50,262 bases of DNA, taken from UMGS621 sp964468815 (GTDB taxonomy: Bacteria; Bacillota; Clostridia; Christensenellales; Borkfalkiaceae). The notes beneath the pieces are model-generated. The model worked only from the letters and a program-made list of their open reading frames with translations. It had not been told where the DNA came from and searched no databases. The stretch lies in NCBI GenBank assembly GCA_964468815.1, contig CAYXWN010000009.1, forward strand, positions 1 to 50,262. The letters are read 5' to 3'. This document shows, in pieces, positions 1 through 7,324 of the stretch (positions are counted from its first letter, which is position 1; each line of letters opens with the position of its first letter). The position numbers and the translations under genes were made by a program.

Positions 1-177
<177 letters not shown>

Positions 178-303
178 AGGGAGTAACGATTTTCACGAAG
201 AGTGAGAATCCAAATCCTAAGTCGACCTCAAAGGGTTTATCCTTTTGAGTGGTTTCGGATTCTTTCTCCTTATTTCCTTTATTCGTTTTTAATAGATTGA
301 TCA
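178..303 (+). other. 16S trailer with nested processing-type hairpin
   Basis: CTCAAAGG (227-234) pairs with CCTTTTGAG (241-249). The flanking AATCC and GGATT, and outer GAGAATCC/GGATT-CTTTCTC segments, can extend the stem. This resembles the long stem formed around 16S rRNA for RNase III processing (inference; the partner upstream of 16S is outside the window). No tRNA is visible. Confidence 0.4.
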
Positions 304-329
304 ACTCCGACAGAACGTCGGAGTTTTTT
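304..329 (+). terminator. Rho-independent terminator after 16S
   Basis: ACTCCGAC (304-311) and GTCGGAGT (317-324) form a perfect 8-bp stem with a 5-base loop followed by TTTTTT. It would end the 16S transcript here, which argues that the 16S gene is not co-transcribed with a 23S gene. Confidence 0.85.
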
Positions 330-680
330 CGTATAACGTTAAGTGGCTTGCAAAAAATACACGGATGTTGAAAAAGGGTGTAAAAAGGATTTGCGAGCAA
401 ACTTTTTTATTTTTATTAAAACGCAAACGAAGCATAAAAAGTTTTTTCTCGGCAATTGACGTTGCGTTGCATTTTGTCGAAACGAACGGTTGCTTTCCGT
501 TGCAATAAGGCGCTGTTTTTCCCTTATAAACATGTTTTTTGCTTACGTTATATAAACGCGTCAAGGCTGTCGATATCGAAAAATATTTCTTTTCGGTAAA
601 CGCTTTGTAAAAGTTTTACGGAACAATGTTTTTCCTTTGATTTTACGGGCGATTTCGGCGAATAAATCGTTAAAAAAGGT
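330..680. other. Non-coding stretch, nothing recognised
   Basis: An AT-rich stretch between the 16S terminator and the next hairpin. I see no convincing ORF with a ribosome site, no tRNA and no repeat. Short reverse-strand reading frames here lack ribosome sites and family resemblance. Confidence 0.5.
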
Positions 681-729
681 AAAATAAAAATCATGACGAC
701 ACGGAAAGGTAATCATGATTTTTTATTTT
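681..729 (-). terminator. Bidirectional hairpin downstream of the XRE gene
   Basis: AAAATAAAAATCATGA (681-696) pairs with TCATGATTTTTTATTTT (713-729) around a 16-base loop. Read on the minus strand it lies just beyond the stop of the XRE gene and ends in a T-rich arm. It could also act on the plus strand. Confidence 0.65.
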
Positions 730-771
730 GCAGAAAAAAGCGTATGGTAAAAAGCGTGCGTTTCGAGAGGA

Positions 772-981
772 TTATTCGATACCGAAAAGTTCATTCGGCG
801 TCGTGTCGAGTAATTCGCACAGTTTTTTGATTTGACCGTAGTTCAATTCAAAAACGCCGTTTTCAAAACGGCTGTATTGTTGTTGCGTCATCATCATTTC
901 TTTTGCAACTTCTCGTTGTGTTAAACCGTGGCTTTTTCTTATAAGTTTTAAGTTTTCACCAATTATTTTTGCAAGTTCCAT
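772..981 (-). CDS. XRE/Cro-type helix-turn-helix regulator
   Basis: A 69-residue protein that is almost entirely one HTH_3 (cro/C1) domain. Residues about 5-60 show the LTQREVAKEMMMTQQQYSRFENG pattern in pieces: LTQREVA, then QQYSRFENG as recognition helix and turn, then LCELLDTTPNELFG. Such small regulators usually bind DNA as dimers and repress their own divergent promoter region. The gene diverges from the DUF4177-type membrane gene, and the shared intergenic region holds a direct repeat that is a good operator candidate. No partner toxin or phage gene is next to it, so a toxin-antitoxin or prophage role is not supported. Confidence 0.9.
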   Translation of the reverse strand: MELAKIIGENLKLIRKSHGLTQREVAKEMMMTQQQYSRFENGVFELNYGQIKKLCELLDTTPNELFGIE

Positions 982-993
982 ATTAAAAACTTA

Positions 994-1043
994 CCACTTT
1001 ATGATGTAAAATGCTTGACGTACGCCACAAAATGATGTACAAT
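994..1043 (+). promoter_or_regulatory. Divergent control region: direct-repeat operator and sigma-A promoter
   Basis: CCACTTTATGATGTA (994-1008) and CCACAAAATGATGTA (1025-1039) are 15-bp direct repeats 31 bp apart, about three helical turns. The second copy lies inside the spacer of a plus-strand promoter TTGACG (1015-1020), 17 bp, TACAAT (1038-1043). Binding by the neighbouring XRE protein would occlude RNA polymerase for the membrane gene and could also repress the XRE gene (inference). Confidence 0.65.
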
Positions 1044-1215
1044 ATAAAAGTAAATGATACAAACAATCGTAATGCAAAAAATCTGACGTTCATAAACGTC
1101 GATCCGAAAAAAGGAATTAAATTTTCAAAAGTCAGAAGATTTATTTGAGCTTTTTCTGAAAAAGCATTGCGTTCGGTTTGGCAGATTACCAAAAAACGAC
1201 AAGGAGAAGAAAGAG

Positions 1216-1293
1216 ATGTACGAATACAAGGTGGAACGCGTTTCGCCCGAAGCGCAGAACGAAACGGTTCAAAGATACGCTTTTCACGGTTGA
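1216..1293 (+). pseudogene. N-terminal DUF4177-like fragment ending at an in-frame TGA
   Basis: A proper start lies here: AAGGAG (1201-1206) nine bases before ATG 1216. The 25 codons read MYEYKVERVSPE...QRYAFHG and stop at TGA 1291-1293. The next codons in the same frame are GAA TTG ATG GAC. With TGG instead of TGA the join reads FHG-W-ELMDAQ, the GWEL-type motif typical of DUF4177 proteins. The fragment is therefore best seen as the true N-terminus of the downstream gene, cut off by one TGG-to-TGA change, or as a readthrough site. Confidence 0.75.
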
Positions 1294-1299
1294 GAATTG

Positions 1300-1896
1300 A
1301 TGGACGCACAGGAAACTTATTATGAGAAGGAGCGAGTCGTCGGTGTAGAACAAAAGGCGAAAGTTTACGACGGGAACTCTTTCCTCGGCAGTTTTATGCA
1401 AGGGTATACGGGAACGGACGGAAACGTTAAAACAACGGTAAAGACGGTAACGGACGTTACGAATTACGTCACGTTGAATTTTCGTCGCGATATGAACGGG
1501 GAAAATTATTCGAAGATCGTCGAACTTGAACAAGAATGTGAGCGGCTTTACCAAGAATTTAGTAACAATAGCGTAAGGGGTCCGGAAGAACCGAAAAAAC
1601 CGATTTTTTGGACGGTTCTTTCAGCAATCGCATTGATCGTTTTGATCATTTCTCTTGTTATGGCGTTCAAAAACGGTGAAACGGTAGATCAGGGAGATTA
1701 TTTCGTTTTCGTTATTTTGTTTATCATTTGGATTGTAACGTTGGTTAAGTGGTGTGTTTTCTCTAAAAAGAGAAAAACTTATTTGATAAAAACGGAGGAG
1801 TATCAAAAAATACAGCCTAAACTAAATGAAATTTCCGAAACGATTGATCAAGTCGAGGAAAGAATTATGCATTTGGCAACGGAAAACAGTTTGTAA
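1300..1896 (+). CDS. Two-helix membrane protein (C-terminal part of an interrupted DUF4177-type gene)
   Basis: 198 residues from ATG 1300 (TTG 1297 is the alternative start). Neither start has a ribosome site of its own, because the natural start appears to be ATG 1216 before the TGA. The N-terminal part is soluble with charged residues. Two transmembrane helices follow, roughly residues 106-128 (FWTVLSAIALIVLIISLVMAF) and 134-155 (FVFVILFIIWIVTLV), then a short coiled-coil-like tail. Function is unknown; DUF4177 proteins are small and uncharacterised. Transcription is likely under the promoter at 1015-1043 with XRE control. Translation of this part depends on readthrough, reinitiation or a sequencing error. 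Confidence 0.6.
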   Translation: MDAQETYYEKERVVGVEQKAKVYDGNSFLGSFMQGYTGTDGNVKTTVKTVTDVTNYVTLNFRRDMNGENYSKIVELEQECERLYQEFSNNSVRGPEEPKKPIFWTVLSAIALIVLIISLVMAFKNGETVDQGDYFVFVILFIIWIVTLVKWCVFSKKRKTYLIKTEEYQKIQPKLNEISETIDQVEERIMHLATENSL

Positions 1897-2067
1897 CGTT
1901 TTTTGTATCGTTGCCGTGATCGTGATTTCGATTTGAAGATGATCGCAGTAAAGAGAAAAATCGTGCAATCGGTGGCAAAAACGAACGGTTGGAACCCGAT
2001 TATTAACAGAACTAGAAATCGGGAATGAAAAAAGAGCGACTTTTACCGCATATTCCATAGGAAATAA

Positions 2068-2110
2068 AAGGGGCTGCCGCAATTTTTTTATAATTTGCGA
2101 CAGCCCCTTA
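2068..2110 (+). terminator. Strong hairpin after the DUF4177-type gene
   Basis: AAGGGGCTGCCGCAA and TTGCGACAGCCCCTT form a long GC-rich stem around a T-rich loop. The 3' arm is not followed by a clear U-tract on the plus strand, while the minus strand reads into TTTTATTTCC. It may work as a terminator or as an mRNA-stabilising hairpin. The rest of 1897-2275 shows no gene. Confidence 0.45.
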
Positions 2111-2275
2111 TAGTGTCTAAAAAATCCCTATGCGAAGAGCGACTTGCGGTCGTTCTTTTTGTTATAACGATTTTTTTGATGATAAAAGTCTTAAAAGGGT
2201 GGAAATAAGAGGGGACTTTGGGGCGTTATAGCGGTTTTTCAATCTTAAAAAAGTTGAATTTTTTTTGCAATCAGA

Positions 2276-2304
2276 TTGACGGGGACTTTTTTTTGTGATA
2301 TAAT
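2276..2304 (+). promoter_or_regulatory. Extended -10 sigma-A promoter of the TetR operon
   Basis: TTGACG (2276-2281), a 17-bp spacer and TATAAT (2299-2304), with TG one base before the -10. It lies about 60 bp before the TetR start codon, so transcription would cover the palindromic operator candidate. Confidence 0.8.
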
Positions 2305-2318
2305 AAAACATATGTTGC

Positions 2319-2349
2319 AAAACAATTGTTTTCAAACATTGTTTTCAAA
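2319..2349. promoter_or_regulatory. Candidate TetR operator
   Basis: A perfect 14-bp palindrome AAAACAATTGTTTT (2319-2332) overlaps a 12-bp direct repeat ATTGTTTTCAAA (2325-2336 and 2338-2349, 13-bp period). It sits just downstream of the promoter and before the TetR ribosome site, a normal place for autorepression. Assignment to this TetR is inference. Confidence 0.5.
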
Positions 2350-2365
2350 AGAAAGGAGGGTGAAA

Positions 2366-2944
2366 ATGCCGCCGAAGCCAAAATTTACAAAGGAAGAAAT
2401 CGTTTCCGTCGCTTTAAGCATTGTTTCCGAACGGGGAATCGACGCGCTTACCGCGCGTGAGTTGGGTGTGAAACTCGGAAGTTCCGCGCGCCCGATTTTT
2501 ACGGTGTTTAACGGTATGGAAGAATTGCAAAACGAGGTTCGTTCCGCCGCGATGCGTCTGTTTGAAAAAATGCAGTCGGAGGGGACGGGAGATATGCCGA
2601 TTTTTAAGCAACTCGGCATGAAAATGATTCTGTTCGGAATGAAAGAACCGAAATTATATCAATTGATTTTTATGAGAGAAACCGATCGCCCTATGACGTT
2701 CGATGATTTTTTTGAAAGATTGGGAGCGACGGCGGTAACGGCGATTCAAGTAATCGAACGGGATTACGGCTTAAACGAAAAGCAGGCGAAAAGACTGTTT
2801 GAAAACGTATGGATTTACACGTTCGGAATCGGCACGTTGTGCGCGACGGGCGTGTGCAGCTTTTCCGCGGAAGAGCTGGGGCAATCGCTTACGACCGAGT
2901 TCGAAGCGATGCTGCATTTTATAAGAGAGGAGAAGAAAGAATGA
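2366..2944 (+). CDS. TetR/AcrR family transcriptional regulator
   Basis: 192 residues from ATG 2366, preceded by GGAGGG (about 2355-2360). Residues about 8-55 form a TetR HTH: KFTKEEIVSVALSIV, ERGIDALTARELGVKLG as helix-turn-helix, then SARPIFTVFNGMEEL. The C-terminal ligand domain is divergent. An upstream in-frame start near 2276 is rejected because it would overlap the promoter. It heads an operon with a LiaF-like protein (4-bp overlap), a DUF3795 protein and flavoproteins, so it probably represses this set in response to a small molecule, perhaps a membrane-active or redox-active compound (inference). Confidence 0.9.
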   Translation: MPPKPKFTKEEIVSVALSIVSERGIDALTARELGVKLGSSARPIFTVFNGMEELQNEVRSAAMRLFEKMQSEGTGDMPIFKQLGMKMILFGMKEPKLYQLIFMRETDRPMTFDDFFERLGATAVTAIQVIERDYGLNEKQAKRLFENVWIYTFGIGTLCATGVCSFSAEELGQSLTTEFEAMLHFIREEKKE

Positions 2945-3585
2945 AAAAGGTAGCAGGAATTGTAATCGGCGGAATTTTGGTGGCTTGCGGAATCGTCTGT
3001 ATTTTGAATATTTTCAAAATCGTAAGCGTCGATCTTTTTTTCGACGGTTGGTGGACGGTCTTTATTATTCTGCCGTGTCTGTATTGGCTGTTGACCGGGA
3101 AAGATAAAATCGGCAGTTTGATCGGGCTTGTCGTCGGGGTATTGCTTTTGTTAGCGGCACAAAAGGTGTTTGAATATAACGTCGTTTGGAAGCCGATCGT
3201 GCCGTTGATCGTCGTCGTTTTGGGCGTTAAGTTGATTATTAAATCGGTAACGGCGAAAAAGAATCGAGAGGACGATGCGGTTTTTCGCGATCAGACGGTT
3301 GATTTCAGCGGAAAAAGCGTCAATCATTCCAACCTTTGCGCGATTTTCGGCAGTTCAAAATGCAATTTGACGGACGCGAATATCCAAAACGGCGACTCCG
3401 TTGAACTTTCTTGTCTGTTCGGCGGTGCGGAAATCGTTTTGCCCGAAACCGTTACGGTAAAGATTAACGCGATTTGTCTGTTCGGCGGAATCACCGATAA
3501 ACGGCAGCCGAACAATGCGAGCGGCGAAAAAATAATCCTTTCTATAAACGGATTCTGTATTTTCGGAGGAGTTGATATAAAATGA
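2941..3585 (+). CDS. LiaF-like membrane protein
   Basis: 214 residues, ATG overlapping the TetR stop as ATGA. The N-terminal half carries about four hydrophobic segments (residues about 5-25, 33-50, 58-76, 88-102) resembling the LiaI/LiaF N-terminal membrane domain. The C-terminal half is a short beta-helix-like domain with three repeats of the pattern I/L-FGG (CLFGGAEIVLP, CLFGGITDK, CIFGGVDIK). This is typical of LiaF-like/DUF2154-type C-terminal domains. LiaF proteins modulate cell-envelope stress signalling, but no LiaRS two-component pair lies nearby, so a role downstream of the TetR is inferred only from the operon. Confidence 0.75.
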   Translation: MKKVAGIVIGGILVACGIVCILNIFKIVSVDLFFDGWWTVFIILPCLYWLLTGKDKIGSLIGLVVGVLLLLAAQKVFEYNVVWKPIVPLIVVVLGVKLIIKSVTAKKNREDDAVFRDQTVDFSGKSVNHSNLCAIFGSSKCNLTDANIQNGDSVELSCLFGGAEIVLPETVTVKINAICLFGGITDKRQPNNASGEKIILSINGFCIFGGVDIK

Positions 3586-4028
3586 AAGAATCTATTTGCG
3601 GCGTGAATTGCGCCGAATGTCCTGCAAAGGAAAGTTGTAAGGGGTGCGTCGAAACAAAGGGGTGCCCTTACGGAAAGCAATGTTTCTTGGCAAAATACGT
3701 CTTGACGGGCGGCAAGGAGCAATATGCTGCGTTCAAAAAAGGCTTGATAGACGAAATTAACGCCTTAAATATCGACGGAATGGAAAAGGTGAGAGACCTT
3801 TATCCGCTCGTCGGGAATTTCGTCAATCTCGAATACCCCTTACAGAATGGAAAAACGGTGAAGTTTTTACAAGACAACGAGGTGTATTTGGGTGCACAGG
3901 TAAAAAATTTGTTCGACGACGGAGGAAAGATTTGCTACGGCGTCATCGCGCGCGAAAACTTTCTTTTGGTATGCGAGTACGGCGAAAACGGCGCGAATCC
4001 CGAACTCGTTCTTTTTAAGAGAAGATGA
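3582..4028 (+). CDS. DUF3795 family cysteine-rich protein
   Basis: 148 residues, overlapping the previous gene by ATGA. The first 40 residues hold a dense cysteine cluster (CGVNCAECPAKESCKGC, then CPYGKQC), the hallmark of DUF3795, probably a metal or Fe-S binding site. The remaining C-terminal domain is alpha/beta with no recognised catalytic motif. Function is not established for the family. Its position between a membrane protein and an FMN reductase suggests a redox or metal-linked role (inference). Confidence 0.75.
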   Translation: MKESICGVNCAECPAKESCKGCVETKGCPYGKQCFLAKYVLTGGKEQYAAFKKGLIDEINALNIDGMEKVRDLYPLVGNFVNLEYPLQNGKTVKFLQDNEVYLGAQVKNLFDDGGKICYGVIARENFLLVCEYGENGANPELVLFKRR

Positions 4029-4711
4029 AAATATTGGTATTGAACGGAAGTCCCAAGCGCGAAAAGAGCGATACGCTCTGTATTACGCGCGCTTTTTTAG
4101 AGGGGATAAACGAAGTCGGAAAAAACGAAATCGAAACCGTCAACGTGATCGACCGGCGGATCGAATATTGTCGTGGGTGTTTTTCTTGCATGAAAAACGG
4201 CGGCGATTGCGTTCATCGCGACGACATGAGGGAATTGTTGGAAAAAATTCTTTCTTCCGATCTGCTTATTTTCAGTTTTCCGCTTTATTGCTACGGTATG
4301 CCGGCATCGCTGAAAGCCCTGTTGGATCGAACGCTCCCGTTATCTTCCATGGCGATGAAACGGGTAGACGGGCGGTACGAACATGAAGCGCAAGCGGATT
4401 TTTCACACTTAAAGTACGTGATGATTTGCGGTTGCGGCTTTCCGAACGGCACGCAGAATTTCGAACCTGCGGTCGCGCAATTCAAACTTTGTTTCCCGAA
4501 TCGCCATACGGTGATCGCCGTTCCCGAAAGTCCGATGTTCAACGCACCCGAGGCGGCGGTCGTAACCGAACCGAGGCTTAATCTCGTGCGGTCGGCAGGG
4601 CGGCAATATGCGGAAAACGGTTCGATTGACGGAGCGTTGCTATCCGAAATACAATCGCCCATGATCCCCGAAGAAGTCTATGCCGAGATCGTGAACGGTG
4701 GCGCACGGTAA
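4025..4711 (+). CDS. NAD(P)H-dependent FMN reductase / flavodoxin-fold oxidoreductase
   Basis: 228 residues, overlapping the preceding stop as ATGA. The N-terminus MKILVLNGSPKREKSDT is the phosphate-binding loop of NADPH-dependent FMN reductases. It is followed by the CRGCFSCMKNGGDCVHRDDM segment (cysteines about 48, 51 and 60), seen in iron-sulfur flavoprotein/quinone-reductase relatives. FSFPLYCYGMPASLKALLDR is the FMN-contacting loop. It likely binds FMN in the cytosol and reduces quinones, flavins or metal complexes. A weak hairpin after it may reduce readthrough into the next gene. Confidence 0.85.
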   Translation: MKILVLNGSPKREKSDTLCITRAFLEGINEVGKNEIETVNVIDRRIEYCRGCFSCMKNGGDCVHRDDMRELLEKILSSDLLIFSFPLYCYGMPASLKALLDRTLPLSSMAMKRVDGRYEHEAQADFSHLKYVMICGCGFPNGTQNFEPAVAQFKLCFPNRHTVIAVPESPMFNAPEAAVVTEPRLNLVRSAGRQYAENGSIDGALLSEIQSPMIPEEVYAEIVNGGAR

Positions 4712-4724
4712 AAATTTGCAGAAG

Positions 4725-4752
4725 AAAAAGAACGTTTTTTTCCGTTCTTTTT
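4725..4752 (+). terminator. Intra-operon hairpin with U-rich arm
   Basis: AAAAAGAACG (4725-4734) pairs with CGTTCTTTTT (4743-4752) across an 8-base loop. The stem is mostly A-T, so this is likely a weak terminator or attenuator between the FMN reductase and the membrane flavodoxin gene. Confidence 0.55.
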
Positions 4753-4773
4753 ACTCAAAAGTGAGTGTTTTTT

Positions 4774-5694
4774 ATGAAGCGTAAGAATGATTCGAGATAT
4801 CGCGTCGCGCGCGATTTTTTGATTTTTTGGACGTTGTTTATCGGGATCGGCGCTGTTGCGGGCGCGCTCGGTATGTTGCTCGATCGGACGGGAAAGAGTA
4901 TGGGCATGGACGCGATGCTTCCGTATTTTCAAGTATTGCCGTTTGCCGATCGGCTGTTTCAAGATTTTACCTTTTCGGGGTGTGCGTTGTTGGTTGTCAA
5001 CGGCATTACGAATTTAATCGCGGCGGCGTTGCTGTTTCAAAATAAGCGGCTCGGCGTCGTTTTAGGGGGAATATTCGGGATAACGCTGATGCTTTGGATT
5101 GGTATTCAGTTTTGTATTTTCCCCTTTAATTTCATGTCGACGGCTTATTTTATTTTCGGGTTTTGTCAAGCGGTCACGGGCTATATAGCATACGTGTTTC
5201 GCAAGCAAGAGGAATTTGCGGTCGATACGGTAAAATATAAAAATATCGGTACGGATAAATCTAAACTTGTAGTTTTCTTCTCCCGTATGGGATACGTAAA
5301 GAAGATCGCATACGAAAGGGCGAACGCAACGGGTGCGGATCTTTACGAGATTAAAACGACCGAAAAAACGGACGGCACGCTCGGCTTTTGGTGGTGTGGC
5401 AGATTCGGTATGCACCGATGGAATATGCCTATCGAAGAGATCGCCGTCGACGTGTCCTCATACGACGAAGTGACCGTGTGTTCGCCGATTTGGGTGTTCT
5501 CGATCGCCGCCCCCGTACGTGCATTTTTAAGACAGTCGGCAGGAAAAATCAAGGGCGTGCATTATATCTTCGTGCATTATACGAACGGCAGATATCGAAG
5601 CGTGGCGGACGAGGCGGATCAAATACTCGGCATAACGCACGAAACGGTAACCGACGTCCGTTGTCGACAGGGAACGTTCAAAAAGTGCGAATAA
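4774..5694 (+). CDS. Membrane protein with C-terminal flavodoxin-like domain
   Basis: 306 residues from ATG 4774; a GTG at 4765 is possible but AGTGAG lies at better spacing for the ATG. Residues about 10-150 hold four hydrophobic helices (FLIFWTLFIGIGAVAGALG and later segments). From about residue 165 a flavodoxin-like fold begins: KLVVFFSRMGYVKKIAYE is the phosphate loop, VTVCSPIWVFSIAAPVRAFL the second FMN loop, and IFVHYTNGRY follows. This fusion suggests membrane-tethered electron transfer. It follows another flavoprotein and is 31 bp before the hydrolase gene. Confidence 0.75.
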   Translation: MKRKNDSRYRVARDFLIFWTLFIGIGAVAGALGMLLDRTGKSMGMDAMLPYFQVLPFADRLFQDFTFSGCALLVVNGITNLIAAALLFQNKRLGVVLGGIFGITLMLWIGIQFCIFPFNFMSTAYFIFGFCQAVTGYIAYVFRKQEEFAVDTVKYKNIGTDKSKLVVFFSRMGYVKKIAYERANATGADLYEIKTTEKTDGTLGFWWCGRFGMHRWNMPIEEIAVDVSSYDEVTVCSPIWVFSIAAPVRAFLRQSAGKIKGVHYIFVHYTNGRYRSVADEADQILGITHETVTDVRCRQGTFKKCE

Positions 5695-5725
5695 GGCGTT
5701 TCGTTCGGGCGATTCGGAGGAGTAA

Positions 5726-6559
5726 ATGAGTAAGTACGAGAGATTGTGGAAATTTTTAAAAGAGGAAGGAACGCAATCGGCAGAGTTGACGTTCGGGCAA
5801 ATCGGGGAGATCGCGGGCGTTCCTGTCGATCATTCTTTTTTGCGCGATAAAAAAGAATTAAAAGAGTACGGGTACGAGGTCGTAAAAATTTTCATGAAAA
5901 AGCAAACCGTACTCTTCCGAAAGATTGAAAAGTCAACGATAGTCGTTTATTTGCACGGCAAGGGAGGAAACGTCGCGGAGGCGGAGCATTATAAAAAACT
6001 TTTTCCCGATTGTGCCGTGACGGGGCTTGATTATAAGGCGCAAACCCCGTGGAAAGCCGAGGATGAGTTCCCGCAATTAGTAGAGACGGCGTGCATTGGC
6101 TACGATTCGGTTGTTTTAGTTGCGAACAGTATCGGCGCGTATTTCGCGCTGTCCGCGCTTTCTCGTTGCCAAATAGAAAAAGCGTTTTTGATTTCTCCCG
6201 TCGTCGATATGGAAAAAGTCATTCGCGACATGATGCGTCGGACGAACGTGTCCGAACAGGAGTTGTATGAAAAAAAGGAAATCGCCGCTGCGAAAGGGGA
6301 AACGCTTTCTTGGGATTATTTCGCGTATGCGAAAACGCAGCGAATTCGTTGGAAGATTCCAACCGCTGTTTTATACGGCGAGAGGGACTGTTTAACGTCT
6401 TTGGAAACGGTTACCGACTTTGCAAAGGCGGTCGGCGCGTCGCTTACCGTAATGCCGAACGGCGAGCATTGGTTTCATACGGAAGAGCAAATGAAATTTT
6501 TAGACGAATGGATCATTGCGAACGATGAAAGATGCGAATCGCTGAGAAAAGAAAGATAA
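5726..6559 (+). CDS. Alpha/beta hydrolase with N-terminal DUF7662-like domain
   Basis: 277 residues; GGAGGAG sits before ATG 5726. Residues 1-65 (YERLWKFLKEEG, LTFGQIGEIAGVP, HSFLRDKKELKEYGY) match the small DUF7662-like module often found at the front of Firmicutes hydrolases. From about residue 70 an alpha/beta hydrolase begins: VVYLHGKGGN oxyanion loop, VLVANSIGAYFAL nucleophile elbow (Ser in N-S-I-G rather than a strict GxSxG), YGERDCLT acidic region, and NGEHWFH with the catalytic His. The substrate is unknown. It is the last gene before a strong terminator. Confidence 0.75.
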   Translation: MSKYERLWKFLKEEGTQSAELTFGQIGEIAGVPVDHSFLRDKKELKEYGYEVVKIFMKKQTVLFRKIEKSTIVVYLHGKGGNVAEAEHYKKLFPDCAVTGLDYKAQTPWKAEDEFPQLVETACIGYDSVVLVANSIGAYFALSALSRCQIEKAFLISPVVDMEKVIRDMMRRTNVSEQELYEKKEIAAAKGETLSWDYFAYAKTQRIRWKIPTAVLYGERDCLTSLETVTDFAKAVGASLTVMPNGEHWFHTEEQMKFLDEWIIANDERCESLRKER

Positions 6560-6577
6560 CGCCTTTTTAGGGAAAAG

Positions 6578-6616
6578 AAAAAACACGTCGTGCTTTTATA
6601 ATACGGCGTGTTTTTT
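6578..6616 (+). terminator. Terminator of the TetR operon
   Basis: AAAAAACACGTCGT (6578-6591) pairs with ACGGCGTGTTTTTT (6603-6616) over 14 bp with one wobble, ending in TTTTTT. Confidence 0.85.
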
Positions 6617-6625
6617 CAAAAAACA

Positions 6626-6657
6626 GGGGGACGCTTTTTGAGAAAAAGGCGTCCCCC
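6626..6657 (-). terminator. Terminator of the argS-HAD unit
   Basis: GGGGGACGC and GCGTCCCCC arms plus TTTTT/AAAAA form a long stem with a tiny loop. On the minus strand it is followed by CTGTTTTTTG just beyond the HAD gene stop. Confidence 0.85.
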
Positions 6658-6663
6658 GTTTCG

Positions 6664-7323
6664 TTAAAGAAGAGGGGGGAATAAGTCGAGCAATTCTTTC
6701 GGTTGTTGAATAAATTCGCTTGCGCCGACGGCAATTAACTCTTCCTTGGCGCGATAACCCCAAAGGCAAGAAATTCCCCTTACGCCGGCATTGATCGCAA
6801 ACGCGGCGTCCGTTTCGCCGTCGCCGACGAACGCAACCTCGCTTTGCGTTAAACCGAGCGTTTGAAGCGTTTGTTCCATGGGCGTTTTGTCCGGTTTGAC
6901 GGGAACGCCGTCTTTTTGCCCGAATACGAGCGAAAGCCCTAAATCCGAAAGGTAGATTTTCTCCACCTCGTTCGCGGTTTGTTGGGGCTTGTTGGTGATG
7001 ACGGCGAGCGTATAGCCGCGCGCTTTCAGTGCGGGCAAAACGTCTGCGATTCCGTCGAAAATACGCGTTTTAGGTGAGCCGCAACCGGTGTAAATTTCAT
7101 TGTAGCGATCTAAACACGCTTGCGCTTGTTCGGCGGAAACGCGTCCCTTTAAACACCGCTCCACCAATTTTTTCGCTCCGTTTCCGACGTAACGCGTAAC
7201 CTCGCGTGCGGTTAAGGGCGGCAGGTTGTTTTCCGCGAGCATTTGATTTAAACTGTCCGTAATATCGGGAACGGTATCTAAGATCGTCCCGTCTAAGTCG
7301 AAAATAATTCCCTTATAATTCAT
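6664..7323 (-). CDS. HAD-superfamily phosphatase, phosphoglycolate phosphatase-like
   Basis: 219 residues. The four HAD motifs are visible: I FDLDGTILDT (nucleophile and acid Asp, residues about 9-18), II VITNKP, III lysine in VKPDKTP, IV FVGDGETDAAFA. A C1-type helical cap lies between motifs I and II, as in Gph/PGMB proteins. It probably dephosphorylates a small phospho-metabolite such as 2-phosphoglycolate; substrate assignment within the family is uncertain. It starts one base after the argS stop, so it is translated from the same mRNA. Confidence 0.85.
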   Translation of the reverse strand: MNYKGIIFDLDGTILDTVPDITDSLNQMLAENNLPPLTAREVTRYVGNGAKKLVERCLKGRVSAEQAQACLDRYNEIYTGCGSPKTRIFDGIADVLPALKARGYTLAVITNKPQQTANEVEKIYLSDLGLSLVFGQKDGVPVKPDKTPMEQTLQTLGLTQSEVAFVGDGETDAAFAINAGVRGISCLWGYRAKEELIAVGASEFIQQPKELLDLFPPLL

Positions 7324-7324
7324 C

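Noticed and set aside
178..330. tRNA genes or 23S start in the 16S spacer
   Set aside because: No cloverleaf or T-loop signature; a terminator ends the transcript.
2276..2365. Longer TetR start at 2276
   Set aside because: It overlaps the promoter and operator; ATG 2366 has a strong ribosome site and begins the conserved domain.
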